Assembly (NCBI GenBank): GCA_029776225.1
Contig: JAKOTR010000053.1
Coordinates: 372,001-436,000 of the forward strand
DNA from: Acidobacteriota bacterium
Lineage (GTDB): Bacteria > Acidobacteriota > Terriglobia > Bryobacterales > Bryobacteraceae
DNA: 64,000 nt
Direction: 5' to 3'
Below the pieces are notes generated by a model. The model saw nothing but the letters and a program-made list of their open reading frames with translations, did not search any database and was not told the origin of the DNA. This document shows positions 26,029 to 33,831 of this stretch, in pieces. Positions within the stretch are counted from its first letter, which is position 1; each line of letters opens with the position of its first letter. The position numbers and the translations under genes were made by a program.

Positions 26029-26454
26029 ATGGAGGAGATCCTGGACCGGGAGGTCTTCCAGCGCCGGCTGCAAATGTTGATACTCGCCTGTTTTGCCGGA
26101 TGCGCGCTCGTGCTGGCCGCGATCGGGATTTACGGCGTGCTTTCGTATCTGGTGAACTGGCGGACGCGCGAGATCGGGGTGCGAACGACGTTGGGAGCGG
26201 GCCGTTCCGAGATCCTGGCGAGCGTGGTCGGGCAAGGCCTGGCGCTGGCCGCCTGCGGCATTGCGATCGGGCTGACGGGTGCGCTGGCGCTCACGCGGCT
26301 GATGTCCCATCTGCTGTTTGGCGTGACGGCAGCCGATCTGGCCACCTTCACCGCCGGGCCGGTCCTGTTCCTTGCCATCGGGCTGCTGGCCAGCTATATC
26401 CCCGCGCGGCGCGCTACCCTGGTGGACCCCGTGCTTGTTCTCCGGAACGAGTAG
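26029..26454 (+). pseudogene. FtsX-like permease C-terminal fragment (ADOP/MacB-type remnant)
   Basis: About 142 residues that match only the last domain of acidobacterial ADOP/MacB-type permeases. TMEEILDREVFQRRLQMLIL is followed by GIYGVLSYLV, the cytoplasmic loop RTREIGVRTTLGAGRSEILA, two more helices and the closing YIPARRATLVDPVLVLRNE. Intact family members have about 800 residues with two FtsX domains and large periplasmic domains. The N-terminal part is missing, and the sequence just upstream (25950-26000) does not resemble it. The frame is open upstream to 25969. This is best read as the tail left by a deletion; a short functional protein cannot be excluded. Confidence 0.7.
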
Positions 26455-26478
26455 CGCAAAGCGGCTACGATGAGGGGT

Positions 26479-26619
26479 ATGGAAGAGCCGGGGGAACTCT
26501 ACTGCCCGAAATGCGCGCGGCAGGTCGATGATCCTTTGGTGTGCGGCGATTGCCTAGCCGTGATTTGCCGCCAGTGCGGAACGCCTCTCGAGCGCGCGGA
26601 CGAACTTGGGATGGGTTAG
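26479..26619 (+). CDS. Small zinc-ribbon protein (46 aa, three CxxC pairs)
   Basis: A short frame of 46 residues starting MEEPGELYCPKCARQV (an ATG nine bases upstream gives 49). It holds three Cys pairs: CPKC, CGDC and CRQC, evenly spaced, which would bind one or two zinc ions in a rubredoxin- or zinc-ribbon-like fold. No other domain is present. It follows the FtsX remnant by 24 bases, and a strong hairpin begins at its stop codon, marking a transcript end. The function is unknown; similar tiny ribbons occur as regulators or chaperone-like proteins. The codon pattern and Cys spacing make it likely to be real. Confidence 0.6.
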   Translation: MEEPGELYCPKCARQVDDPLVCGDCLAVICRQCGTPLERADELGMG

Positions 26620-26641
26620 GCGCCGCTTCGCGGGCGGCGCC
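26619..26641 (+). terminator. GC-rich hairpin after the zinc-ribbon gene
   Basis: GGCGCCGC (26619-26626) pairs perfectly with GCGGCGCC (26634-26641) over a seven-base loop, followed by CTCGTTTCATT. The run of T is poor, so this is a possible intrinsic terminator of moderate quality. Confidence 0.4.
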
Positions 26642-26712
26642 CTCGTTTCATTAGAGGATCCGCCCGGAAGCCCAGCGGCTCCCGGGCAGACCCTCAGGCT
26701 GCGCCTTCCAGG

Positions 26713-29700
26713 TTAGAAGTAGAACTTAGCCGACAGTTGAACGAGCCGCGGCCAGTTCTGCTGGTTGTCCGGCAGTCTGCCGAACCGGTCGCTGCTGAAG
26801 GAGGTGTCCGGTCCGGCGTAGCCGGGGGTGTTTGTGAGGTTAAATGCCTCGCCTCGAATCACGAAGCGATATCGCTCGTTGATGTGAGTTGTTTTCTCCA
26901 GAGCGAAGTTCAACTGCTTGGTCGCCGGGTTGCGGATGTCCGGGAAGCGGTCCGGGAGAACCCGCAGCGTATAGCTCTGACGCGTTGCGTAGCACGACTT
27001 GTCGTTGTTGAACCACGAATAGCGGGTCTGTTTCTTTGCGTGCCACTCGCCGCAGTAGTTCACGAGGTCCGGCCAGCTCGTCGGATATCCGGAAGTGTAA
27101 GTGTAGATCCAGACGGTCTGCCAGCCGCTGATAAGCTGGCGCACCATTGGGTTGATGGAATTGAGGTACTTGCGGCCCCTGCCGATCGGCAGGTCGTAGA
27201 CGCCGCTGAAGGACAGCATGTGGGGCTTGTCCTGATAATCAAGCTCCTTGACCAGCGGCTCCTCGAGGTTCCAGTTCTGCAAACGGTGGTTCGCCTCGAA
27301 CCCCTTGGAGAACGTATAGGACAGCACCCAGGTCAAAATGCCGGTGCTCTCTCCGCCCAGCACCCGCTTTTCAATCTTCGTCTGCAACGCGTCGTTACGG
27401 TACCAACCCCACTGCGTGAGGTTGTCTGTCATCCCCTGGAAAATGGGGTTCGGCCGGAGCAGTTGGCTGCGGGCAATTGTTGGATTTTGCCCCTGCCCGC
27501 CGTTCTGAGGCAGGATGCCGTAGAACGGGTTCGGGATCTGGGTGCTCGCGTACGTGGTGTCCTGGTACGCCCTGTTGAAGTGATACAACGACATCTCGTT
27601 GTAGTTCGTTCCGAGATTGACATAGATCTGGTAATTGCCCGCGTAGGAGACCTCCGCGAGAATATTGCCCGGCAATTGCTGCTGGATGCCGAACGAATAC
27701 TGGTAGGTCCGTGGGATTTTGAACCTCGGAGGATCCCAACTGACTCCCCGGCCGATATTCGTCAGCAGGCCATCGCCAGCGCCGGTGGGCTCCAGAATGC
27801 CAGCAGGGAACGGATCGACCAACGAGTAAGGCCCGGTCAGGTTGAGACCGGCGCTCGGCGTCATACCGTCAATCGAGCTCAGATAATTCGTGGTTATGGC
27901 AAAGCCGGTCGTGGTGTTGTTCTGGGTCGGCGACTGGTAGTAGATGCCGCCGCCGGCGCGGATTACCGTCCCGGGCACCACCTGCCAGGCCACGCCCACA
28001 CGAGGGCCGATATTCGTCCAGTCGGTGTCGTAGAGACGCCGGGGCTGCCCGTTGACTCCGGCAAACAAGTAGCCGCCCGTGAGCACCGGAGGCGCGTCCG
28101 GGAACGGGTACTTCGGGTTGGTCGCGTCGTACTCCTCCTTGATTTTCTTCCAGTTCTCGAGCACCGCGTCGCTGAGAGGATTTTTCGTCGTCAAATCGAA
28201 CCCCCGGTTGGAGCGGTTCCAGCGTTCCACCCAGGGGATCTGGACGTCATAGCGGAGCCCGAGGTTCAAGGTCAGGTTGCGGGCCACCTTCCAGTCGTCC
28301 TGGATGTAACCGGCGTAGTAGGGGCGGGTGCGATAGGGATTGTCGTTCCAGTCAACCTGGCCGTTGGCGGGATAGCCGAGCAGCAGGCTGGCGACGGAAC
28401 TGCCGTCGTAAGTGCCTTGATTGTACCCCGAGAGCTGCCGGGTCCAATCCCGGTTGAAGTTGAAGTAGCCGTTCGAGTAGGCGCGATTCCCGTAAGCTTG
28501 TGCAACATAGTTCAACTCAAAACCGGTACGGATAGTGTGGCTGCCCCGGGTGATCATCAGGCTGGGCGCAAAGTTCCACTGGTTGTAAGTGTTCCACTCT
28601 CCCGCGTTGCCGCCGGCGAACAGACAGGTCAGGCCGTCCAGGCAGAACCGCGGCACGGTGGCCTTGGGATTCGTGGGAGCGTGTGGCATGTGCGTCATGC
28701 CCAGCTTATCCACCGTGAAATCATAATCCGTGTAGCGGGGAAACCACGAAGTGAACCGCCCGAAGGAACCGCGGACGTCCAGCACAGTGGTCGGATTCAG
28801 TACGTGGTTCCAGGCGGTGATGTAATTCTGGTTCGTGCGCTGCGAGTTGATGTCGCCGCTGCCGGCCGGCGGAGGAAAACCGGTGGAGTTCCGGTACTCC
28901 TTGCCGTGCTGGTACGTCACCAGGACGTAAAACTTGTGGTTATCACTGATGTTGTGGTCCCAGCGGCCCATCGGCTGATCGTAGCGGTAGCGGCCGTTGG
29001 TGTTCGCGTAGTAGTTGCTGCTGATGGCCCGCGGGTCAGGGCCGTTCGCCTGCGGATAATACTTCAGGACCTCGGCACCCACCGGGCTGATCCTGCTCTT
29101 CGGGATGACGTTGTTCGGGAAGGGATCGCGAATGTAGGCCGACCCTCTGCAATCCGCCGGCGGAGCGCACGGCTTGGAGGTCATCGGATCGTAAATCTTG
29201 TATCCGTATTCCGTGAAGTGCTGGCCGTCGGCCAGCCCAGGGGCCGGAACGCTGGAAATCACGGAAGCCGGCTGGACTTCGCGCCAACCTTCGAAGCTGA
29301 AGAAAATGAAGTCCTTATCCCGCCGGAGCGGTCCGCCCACGACGCCGCCGAACTGATGCTGGTTGTGCGCCGGACGCTTCTGATTGATCTGCTTGTTTTC
29401 CGTCCTGTTAGCGTCGAGTACGGTGTTGCGAAAATAATCGAACACGTCGCCGTGCCATTCGTTGGTACCCCCGCGAATGGTGGTATTGACCACACCCCCG
29501 CCGAATCGCCCGTAGGAGGCATCATAGGTGTTGGTCATCACCTTGAATTCCTGGACAGCCTCGACGTTCGGGGCCAACTGCCAGTTGCCGTCCTTGTCGC
29601 TGATCGGGGCGCCGTTTAAAAGGAACAGGTTCTGGCCCGTGCGAGCGCCGTTGATTTTATAAGCGTTATTTACGTCCCAGCCGCGGGTTCCGGAAAATCC

Positions 29701-30216
29701 GCCCGGTCCGAACCTTTCCTGGGTGAAAATCACCCCCGGCGTCAGCGACATCAGCATGTACGTCTGGCGTCCGTTGAGCGGGAACTGCTGCGTTTTAATC
29801 GGGTCGAAAACCAGGCCCCGATCCGCCGAGGCCGTTTCGACCAGGGCCTGGGCGGCTGTAACGGTAACGGATTCCGTCGTTTGACCGACCGCCATTTCCA
29901 GCGGCAAGTTTACTTTATCCGCCACGCGAAGCACGATATTTTCCCGGATAAGAGTTTGAAAACCCGGGGCGGACGCCTCGACTCTGTAGGTACCCGGATC
30001 CAGATAGGGAATTGTGTAATTCCCTATGTTGGTGGTTTGGACTTCTTTAACCGTGTTTGTGCTGACATTGATAGCCCTGACTGTCGCCCCCGGAATCGCC
30101 GCGCCGCTCGGATCGGTTACGATACCGGTCAGCGTCGCACGGAAATCCTGTGCTGAGGCAGCGGCGGCCAGTATGACCAGCACGAGGAAGCAGCGGGCGA
30201 ACAATCCCACTTTCAT
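26713..30216 (-). CDS. Oar-type TonB-dependent receptor with carboxypeptidase-regulatory N-terminus
   Basis: 1167 residues, an outer-membrane beta-barrel of the large Oar-like class expanded in Acidobacteriota. Order: signal peptide (LFARCFLVLVILAAAASAQ), a carboxypeptidase regulatory-like domain (about 25-110: TLTGIVTDPSGAAIPGATVR, then TIPYLDPGTYRVEA), a plug (about 120-240, with NAYKINGARTGQNLFLLNGA) and a long barrel ending in Phe (QLSAKFYF), the usual final residue of barrel proteins. It probably takes up large glycans or peptides. GGAGG lies seven bases before the ATG at 30216; a TTG at 30231 is unlikely. It is divergent from a membrane-bound regulator. Confidence 0.92.
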   Translation of the reverse strand: MKVGLFARCFLVLVILAAAASAQDFRATLTGIVTDPSGAAIPGATVRAINVSTNTVKEVQTTNIGNYTIPYLDPGTYRVEASAPGFQTLIRENIVLRVADKVNLPLEMAVGQTTESVTVTAAQALVETASADRGLVFDPIKTQQFPLNGRQTYMLMSLTPGVIFTQERFGPGGFSGTRGWDVNNAYKINGARTGQNLFLLNGAPISDKDGNWQLAPNVEAVQEFKVMTNTYDASYGRFGGGVVNTTIRGGTNEWHGDVFDYFRNTVLDANRTENKQINQKRPAHNQHQFGGVVGGPLRRDKDFIFFSFEGWREVQPASVISSVPAPGLADGQHFTEYGYKIYDPMTSKPCAPPADCRGSAYIRDPFPNNVIPKSRISPVGAEVLKYYPQANGPDPRAISSNYYANTNGRYRYDQPMGRWDHNISDNHKFYVLVTYQHGKEYRNSTGFPPPAGSGDINSQRTNQNYITAWNHVLNPTTVLDVRGSFGRFTSWFPRYTDYDFTVDKLGMTHMPHAPTNPKATVPRFCLDGLTCLFAGGNAGEWNTYNQWNFAPSLMITRGSHTIRTGFELNYVAQAYGNRAYSNGYFNFNRDWTRQLSGYNQGTYDGSSVASLLLGYPANGQVDWNDNPYRTRPYYAGYIQDDWKVARNLTLNLGLRYDVQIPWVERWNRSNRGFDLTTKNPLSDAVLENWKKIKEEYDATNPKYPFPDAPPVLTGGYLFAGVNGQPRRLYDTDWTNIGPRVGVAWQVVPGTVIRAGGGIYYQSPTQNNTTTGFAITTNYLSSIDGMTPSAGLNLTGPYSLVDPFPAGILEPTGAGDGLLTNIGRGVSWDPPRFKIPRTYQYSFGIQQQLPGNILAEVSYAGNYQIYVNLGTNYNEMSLYHFNRAYQDTTYASTQIPNPFYGILPQNGGQGQNPTIARSQLLRPNPIFQGMTDNLTQWGWYRNDALQTKIEKRVLGGESTGILTWVLSYTFSKGFEANHRLQNWNLEEPLVKELDYQDKPHMLSFSGVYDLPIGRGRKYLNSINPMVRQLISGWQTVWIYTYTSGYPTSWPDLVNYCGEWHAKKQTRYSWFNNDKSCYATRQSYTLRVLPDRFPDIRNPATKQLNFALEKTTHINERYRFVIRGEAFNLTNTPGYAGPDTSFSSDRFGRLPDNQQNWPRLVQLSAKFYF

Positions 30217-30321
30217 AGCTTTTTCCTCCAAAAGGTCGAAAACTTAAGGCGCACTTCACCCTTGACTAGAAGTCTCTGCAACCGTTTTAACAACCCCCTT
30301 ATTCAGACTTCTCCCCTTTAC

Positions 30322-30350
30322 TTGTAACTCCCAGGGAAAAATGGCATACT
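30322..30350 (+). promoter_or_regulatory. Candidate promoter of the membrane-tethered regulator
   Basis: TTGTAA (30322-30327), a 17-base spacer and CATACT (30345-30350) match four of six bases each to the sigma-70 boxes. Transcription would start near 30357, about 58 bases before the ATG at 30415, inside the 198-bp divergent region shared with the Oar receptor. Confidence 0.35.
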
Positions 30351-30414
30351 GTCAACGGCTTCCTCAAGAGATGTCACAGGGAAGTCACTGGGACAAGTTA
30401 GCTTTTGCAAACAG

Positions 30415-31773
30415 ATGCGGAGTACAAGCAACCAGCGGCAGGCCGTGGACCCCAGCCTGACGGCCACGCCCAGCAAGGGGCACGTGGGTACCGACGTAGC
30501 TGACATCGAACGCGACGCGCTCGCCGATAATCCCTCCTGGATTCTCGTGCAAAGGATATCCGCCAGCGCGTGTTTCCAAAATTCGCCTCGTCTCAGACAG
30601 CTTTTGCTTTACCTTTGTGAACGCGCGTTGCTCAACCGCCCCGACGATCTTCGCGAGCAACTGATCGGTTGTAACGTTTTCCTCCGCAAGCCCGATTACA
30701 ACCCGGGAGAGGACAACGTCGTCCGCGTCCAAATCCGGCGCCTTCGACAACGCCTTGATGAGTATTTCAACTCCGAGGGAAGGGATGAACCGATTATCAT
30801 TAGTATTCCCAAAGGTTCCTATATCCCGGTTTTTCTTCCACGCAAACTTAGCGATAGCGGGACGCCGGCGGCAGCCGCTATACCGGCGCACGGGAGGCGG
30901 TACCGGATCGCCCCCATCGCGGCCGCTGCCATCGCCCTGCTTGGCATCGGGTTTGTAGCCGGACTTTGGACGGCGGGGGGCCCTCGGGCGCCGGACTGGT
31001 CACCGCTGTGGCCCGCCATCTTCAATCCCAACGAGAAGACTCTGATTGTCTGCGCCGACTCGACGCTGGTTATGGCCCAGGCACTTCTGCGCCGCCCTCT
31101 CTCCCTGGATGATTACGCCAGGCGCCGCTACGCCCCGCCCGGAGCCGTGTTGGGAAAGGATGCGGAAAGAATACTCAGCTTGCTTCCGGCATGGACGTGG
31201 ACCGATCTTGCCGACGTTCGTCTGGTCGGCCGCCTCCAGAGCGTCACTTCGGACTGGGACAGGATCTCGATCCGCACGGCAAAAACGGTCCAGATCCACG
31301 ATTTCACCAGCGGCAATGCGATCATTGTGGGAAGCGTTCAATCGAATCCCTGGAACGCCCTGTTCGATCAGCAGCTTAACTTTCGGGTGGAGTGGGACGA
31401 GCTGAAAAACACGGCTTACGTTCGGAACAAATCGCCTTTACCCGGCGAACATCCGGTGTACCCCCCCACTGAGGGAGGCGACCGTTCGGTAGTGTACAGC
31501 GTGATTGCATTTGTTCCGAACCTGCGGCGCAGCGGCAATATCCTCATCATTGCGGGAACCACGGGGCAAGCCACGGAAACGGCGGCAGAACACGTGACTA
31601 ACCCCGCCACTTACAAGCAGCTTATGCGGATGATTACCAGCCGCAACGGCGGGGAACTCCCCTACTTCGAGGTCCTTCTGAAGTCAAGCATGGTCGAGGG
31701 TATCGCGAAGGACGCCGAGGTGGTTGCTTTCCGTATTCTTGGCCCGGGCCCCAAGACCAGCAAGTCCGCGTGA
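30415..31773 (+). CDS. Membrane-tethered winged-helix regulator, ToxR/CadC-like topology
   Basis: 452 residues. The cytoplasmic part (about 45-143) has ACFQNSPRLRQLLLYLCERA, then REQLIGCNVFLRKPDYNPGE followed by VVRVQIRRLRQRLDEYF, and ends IPKGSYIPVFLP. This DNA-binding-like module is common at the N-terminus of acidobacterial proteins. A single helix follows (residues 165-187, APIAAAAIALLGIGFVAGLW), then a 265-residue domain predicted to be periplasmic and of no family I recognise. N-terminal DNA binding, one helix and an outer sensor is the ToxR/CadC plan. It is divergent from the Oar receptor, which is its obvious candidate target. No clear ribosome binding site precedes the ATG. Confidence 0.7.
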   Translation: MRSTSNQRQAVDPSLTATPSKGHVGTDVADIERDALADNPSWILVQRISASACFQNSPRLRQLLLYLCERALLNRPDDLREQLIGCNVFLRKPDYNPGEDNVVRVQIRRLRQRLDEYFNSEGRDEPIIISIPKGSYIPVFLPRKLSDSGTPAAAAIPAHGRRYRIAPIAAAAIALLGIGFVAGLWTAGGPRAPDWSPLWPAIFNPNEKTLIVCADSTLVMAQALLRRPLSLDDYARRRYAPPGAVLGKDAERILSLLPAWTWTDLADVRLVGRLQSVTSDWDRISIRTAKTVQIHDFTSGNAIIVGSVQSNPWNALFDQQLNFRVEWDELKNTAYVRNKSPLPGEHPVYPPTEGGDRSVVYSVIAFVPNLRRSGNILIIAGTTGQATETAAEHVTNPATYKQLMRMITSRNGGELPYFEVLLKSSMVEGIAKDAEVVAFRILGPGPKTSKSA

Positions 31774-31791
31774 GGGGCGGGCGGCAGAGGC

Positions 31792-32096
31792 CTTATTGCC
31801 TCACGCCGGCAAGAAATTTTTGTCTGGGTTCCAAGCCGCGGTCCAGTTTCTGCAAGGGGGGGTGGAGTACTTATTGCGTTAAACCGGCAAGAAGAGTCTT
31901 GGATGCGCTCCAGGCCGCGTTCGAGTTCCTGACAGGGGTTGCGGGCTTATTGCGTCAGGCCGGCAAGGAATTTTCCATGCGGTCCAAGCGGAGTCCGAGT
32001 TCCTGCCGGGAAGTGGCGGACTTATTGCACTAGGCCCGCAAGAAAAGTTTGGATGCGGTCCAGACCGCGTTCCAGCTCGTGCATGGAGGTGGCGTA
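31792..32096 (-). repeat. Four tandem 75-78 bp copies of the aminotransferase 3' end
   Basis: Units start with CTTATTGC at 31792, 31870, 31946 and 32021, giving spacings of 78, 76 and 75 bases. The last unit is the true 3' end of the aminotransferase gene; the three beyond it are diverged copies. Read on the minus strand, each ends with CAATAA and the preceding codons give variants of the C-terminal peptide FLAGLVQ: GLTQ, GLTQ and AGVRQ, each followed by a stop. The upstream ELERGLDRIQ part survives as ELERGLERIQ and KLDRGLEPRQ, with one-base indels in two copies. These look like ancient tandem duplications. They are not CRISPR: there are no spacers and the units decay. Confidence 0.8.
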
Positions 32097-33212
32097 AGAG
32101 ATCCTGATGTGGGAGCTGGTGCCGAAGGCCTCGCCCGGCACGACGGCGACCTGCTGCTCCTGCAACAGCCGTTCGGCAAACTGCGCGGTGTTCTCGATGC
32201 CGTTGCGGCCGAGCGCCGCCCCGATATTCGGATAAACGTAAAAGGCCCCCATCGGCTCCGCGCACGAGATGCCCGGGATTGCCTTCAACCGGCGGAGCAC
32301 GAATTCGCGCCGCCGCCGGTATTCGGCAAGCATGATCCGGATGGAATCCTGCGGGCCACGCAACGCTTCCACGCCGGCCTTCTGAGCCACCGAATTCGGG
32401 TTCGACGTGGAATGGCTCTGGAGCTTGGCCACCGCCTCAATAATGGGCTGCGGACCCAGGCCAAAACCAATGCGCCAGCCGGTCATCGCGTAGGTTTTCG
32501 ATAGCGAGCCGGCGACAATCACCGTCGCCTTTGCTCCTGGGGCGGAAGCGACGGAGTACGGCGCGCCGCCGTAGACGAAATGGCAGTAGCATTCGTCCGT
32601 AAGCAGGTAGATGCCGCGGCGCGAAGTGAGGCTCAGAATGCGCTCAAACTCCTCGGGATCGATCACCGCGCCGCTCGGGTTTGACGGCGAATTCACAATC
32701 AGAACCTTCGTGCGGCTGGTGAGGTACGGCTCGATGAGCGAGGCGGTCAGCCGGAACCCCTGTTTTTCGTCCGTGGGGGCGAAGACGCATTTGCCGCCGG
32801 CGTAGGCGACCACGTCGCGGAACGTGACCCAGTACGGAACCGGGATGATGACCTCGTCGCCCGGATTCACAAGCACCTGGATGACGTTGAACACCACGTG
32901 CTTGCCGCCCACGGAGATGACGCACTCCGAAGGCGAGTAGCGCGTATTGAAGTCGGCCGCGTGACGGTCGCACACCGCCTCTTTCAGCTCCGGAATGCCG
33001 CTGGCGGCCGTATACCGGGTGAAATCCTCTTCGATGGCGCGGACCGCGGCCTCCTTGATGTTGGCGGGAGTGGGAAAATCCGGCTCGCCGGGCCCCAAGT
33101 CCACCACGTCCTCGCCGGCGCGGCGCAGGCTCTCCGCGGCAGCCGCTACGCGCATCGTGGTGGAGACGCTGATCCGCGATATTCTGTCCGCCAGGTCCGC
33201 CGCCTGCAGCAT
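32022..33212 (-). CDS. Class I/II PLP-dependent aminotransferase (AspC/AAT-I family)
   Basis: 396 residues, fold type I. The Schiff-base lysine is in GSLSKTYAMTGWRIGFGLG, and other family marks are VDLGPGEPDFPTP near the N-terminus, SPSNPSGAVIDPEE and the C-terminal Arg in HIRISYATS that holds the substrate carboxylate. It most resembles the aspartate/prephenate aminotransferase subgroup, so it probably serves amino-acid synthesis; the exact substrate is not fixed by sequence. The ATG at 33212 lies seven bases after the coaD stop; an in-frame GTG at 33239 would overlap coaD. The last 25 codons were duplicated downstream in tandem. Confidence 0.93.
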   Translation of the reverse strand: MLQAADLADRISRISVSTTMRVAAAAESLRRAGEDVVDLGPGEPDFPTPANIKEAAVRAIEEDFTRYTAASGIPELKEAVCDRHAADFNTRYSPSECVISVGGKHVVFNVIQVLVNPGDEVIIPVPYWVTFRDVVAYAGGKCVFAPTDEKQGFRLTASLIEPYLTSRTKVLIVNSPSNPSGAVIDPEEFERILSLTSRRGIYLLTDECYCHFVYGGAPYSVASAPGAKATVIVAGSLSKTYAMTGWRIGFGLGPQPIIEAVAKLQSHSTSNPNSVAQKAGVEALRGPQDSIRIMLAEYRRRREFVLRRLKAIPGISCAEPMGAFYVYPNIGAALGRNGIENTAQFAERLLQEQQVAVVPGEAFGTSSHIRISYATSMHELERGLDRIQTFLAGLVQ

Positions 33213-33219
33213 GCGCTGA

Positions 33220-33702
33220 TTACACGCCTCTCGGAACACGCTCTCTGAGGCGCGCCTCCACGGAAGGCGGCACCATGTTCGCCACGTCGCCGCCGAGGCG
33301 GAACACTTCCTTGACCAGCTTCGAGCTAACGAACGAGTACGCTTCGCTGGCCATGAGAAAAACGGTTTCGATACTCGGGCAGAGCCGCCGGTTCATCAGA
33401 GCCATCTGCAGCTCGTACTCGTAATCGGAAATAGCGCGGATGCCGCGTATGATGATGCTGGCCTGCTTCCGCCGGGCGTAATCCACCAGCAGGCCGTCGA
33501 ACGAATCCACCTCGATGCGTGGGTTCTCGCCCACGACCTCGCGCAACATCTCCATGCGCTCGGCGGCGGTGAAGAACGGTTGCTTGTGTTGGTTGCGCAG
33601 GACCGCGACGATCAGGCGGTCGCAGAGCTTGGCGCCACGCTCGATCAAGTCAAGGTGGCCGTTCGTGATGGGGTCGAATGACCCCGGATAGATAGCAATC
33701 AT
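33220..33702 (-). CDS. coaD: Phosphopantetheine adenylyltransferase
   Basis: CoaD joins 4'-phosphopantetheine and ATP to give dephospho-CoA, the fourth step of CoA synthesis. The 160 residues match the family length. MIAIYPGSFDPITNGHLDLI carries the TxGH nucleotidyltransferase motif. IIIRGIRAISDYEYELQMAL follows, and the C-terminal signature here reads AYSFVSSKLVKEV. The ATG at 33702 starts exactly where the family does; the frame is open to 33750, but the added residues (MKQPRMPLQPAEK) have no counterpart in homologues. It is followed by the aminotransferase on the same strand. Confidence 0.96.
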   Translation of the reverse strand: MIAIYPGSFDPITNGHLDLIERGAKLCDRLIVAVLRNQHKQPFFTAAERMEMLREVVGENPRIEVDSFDGLLVDYARRKQASIIIRGIRAISDYEYELQMALMNRRLCPSIETVFLMASEAYSFVSSKLVKEVFRLGGDVANMVPPSVEARLRERVPRGV

Positions 33703-33782
33703 GTTGTGCGGCTTCTCCGCGGGCTGCAAAGGCATGCGGGGCTGTTTCAATTCGATTCTAGCGAAAAACGCGGCCGAAACGC

Positions 33783-33810
33783 GGGACGGCGGCCGGGATG
33801 CCGCCGTCCC
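33783..33810 (-). terminator. Perfect 11-bp hairpin after the OmpA-like gene
   Basis: GGGACGGCGGC (33783-33793) pairs without mismatch with GCCGCCGTCCC (33800-33810) over a six-base loop. It lies 21 bases beyond the stop of the minus-strand OmpA-like gene and 80 bases upstream of coaD. The T tract lies on the gene side of the stem (CTGTTTTTTC) rather than after it, so it may act as a Rho-independent terminator only weakly, or as an mRNA-stabilising stem. Confidence 0.45.
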
Positions 33811-33831
33811 GAAAAAACAGCCGTGTGCCGT

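Noticed and set aside
26737-29619. 960-codon open frame antisense to the Oar receptor
   Set aside because: It is a GC-rich shadow frame with low-complexity Val/Arg/Ala content and no recognisable domain, while the other strand encodes a clear TonB-type receptor.
31792-32096. CRISPR-like array
   Set aside because: The units are adjacent with no unique spacers, they diverge from each other and they match the end of the neighbouring gene; no cas genes are present.
33783-33810. Terminator acting on the plus strand
   Set aside because: There is no plus-strand gene upstream, and the tail after the stem on that strand is A-rich, not T-rich.
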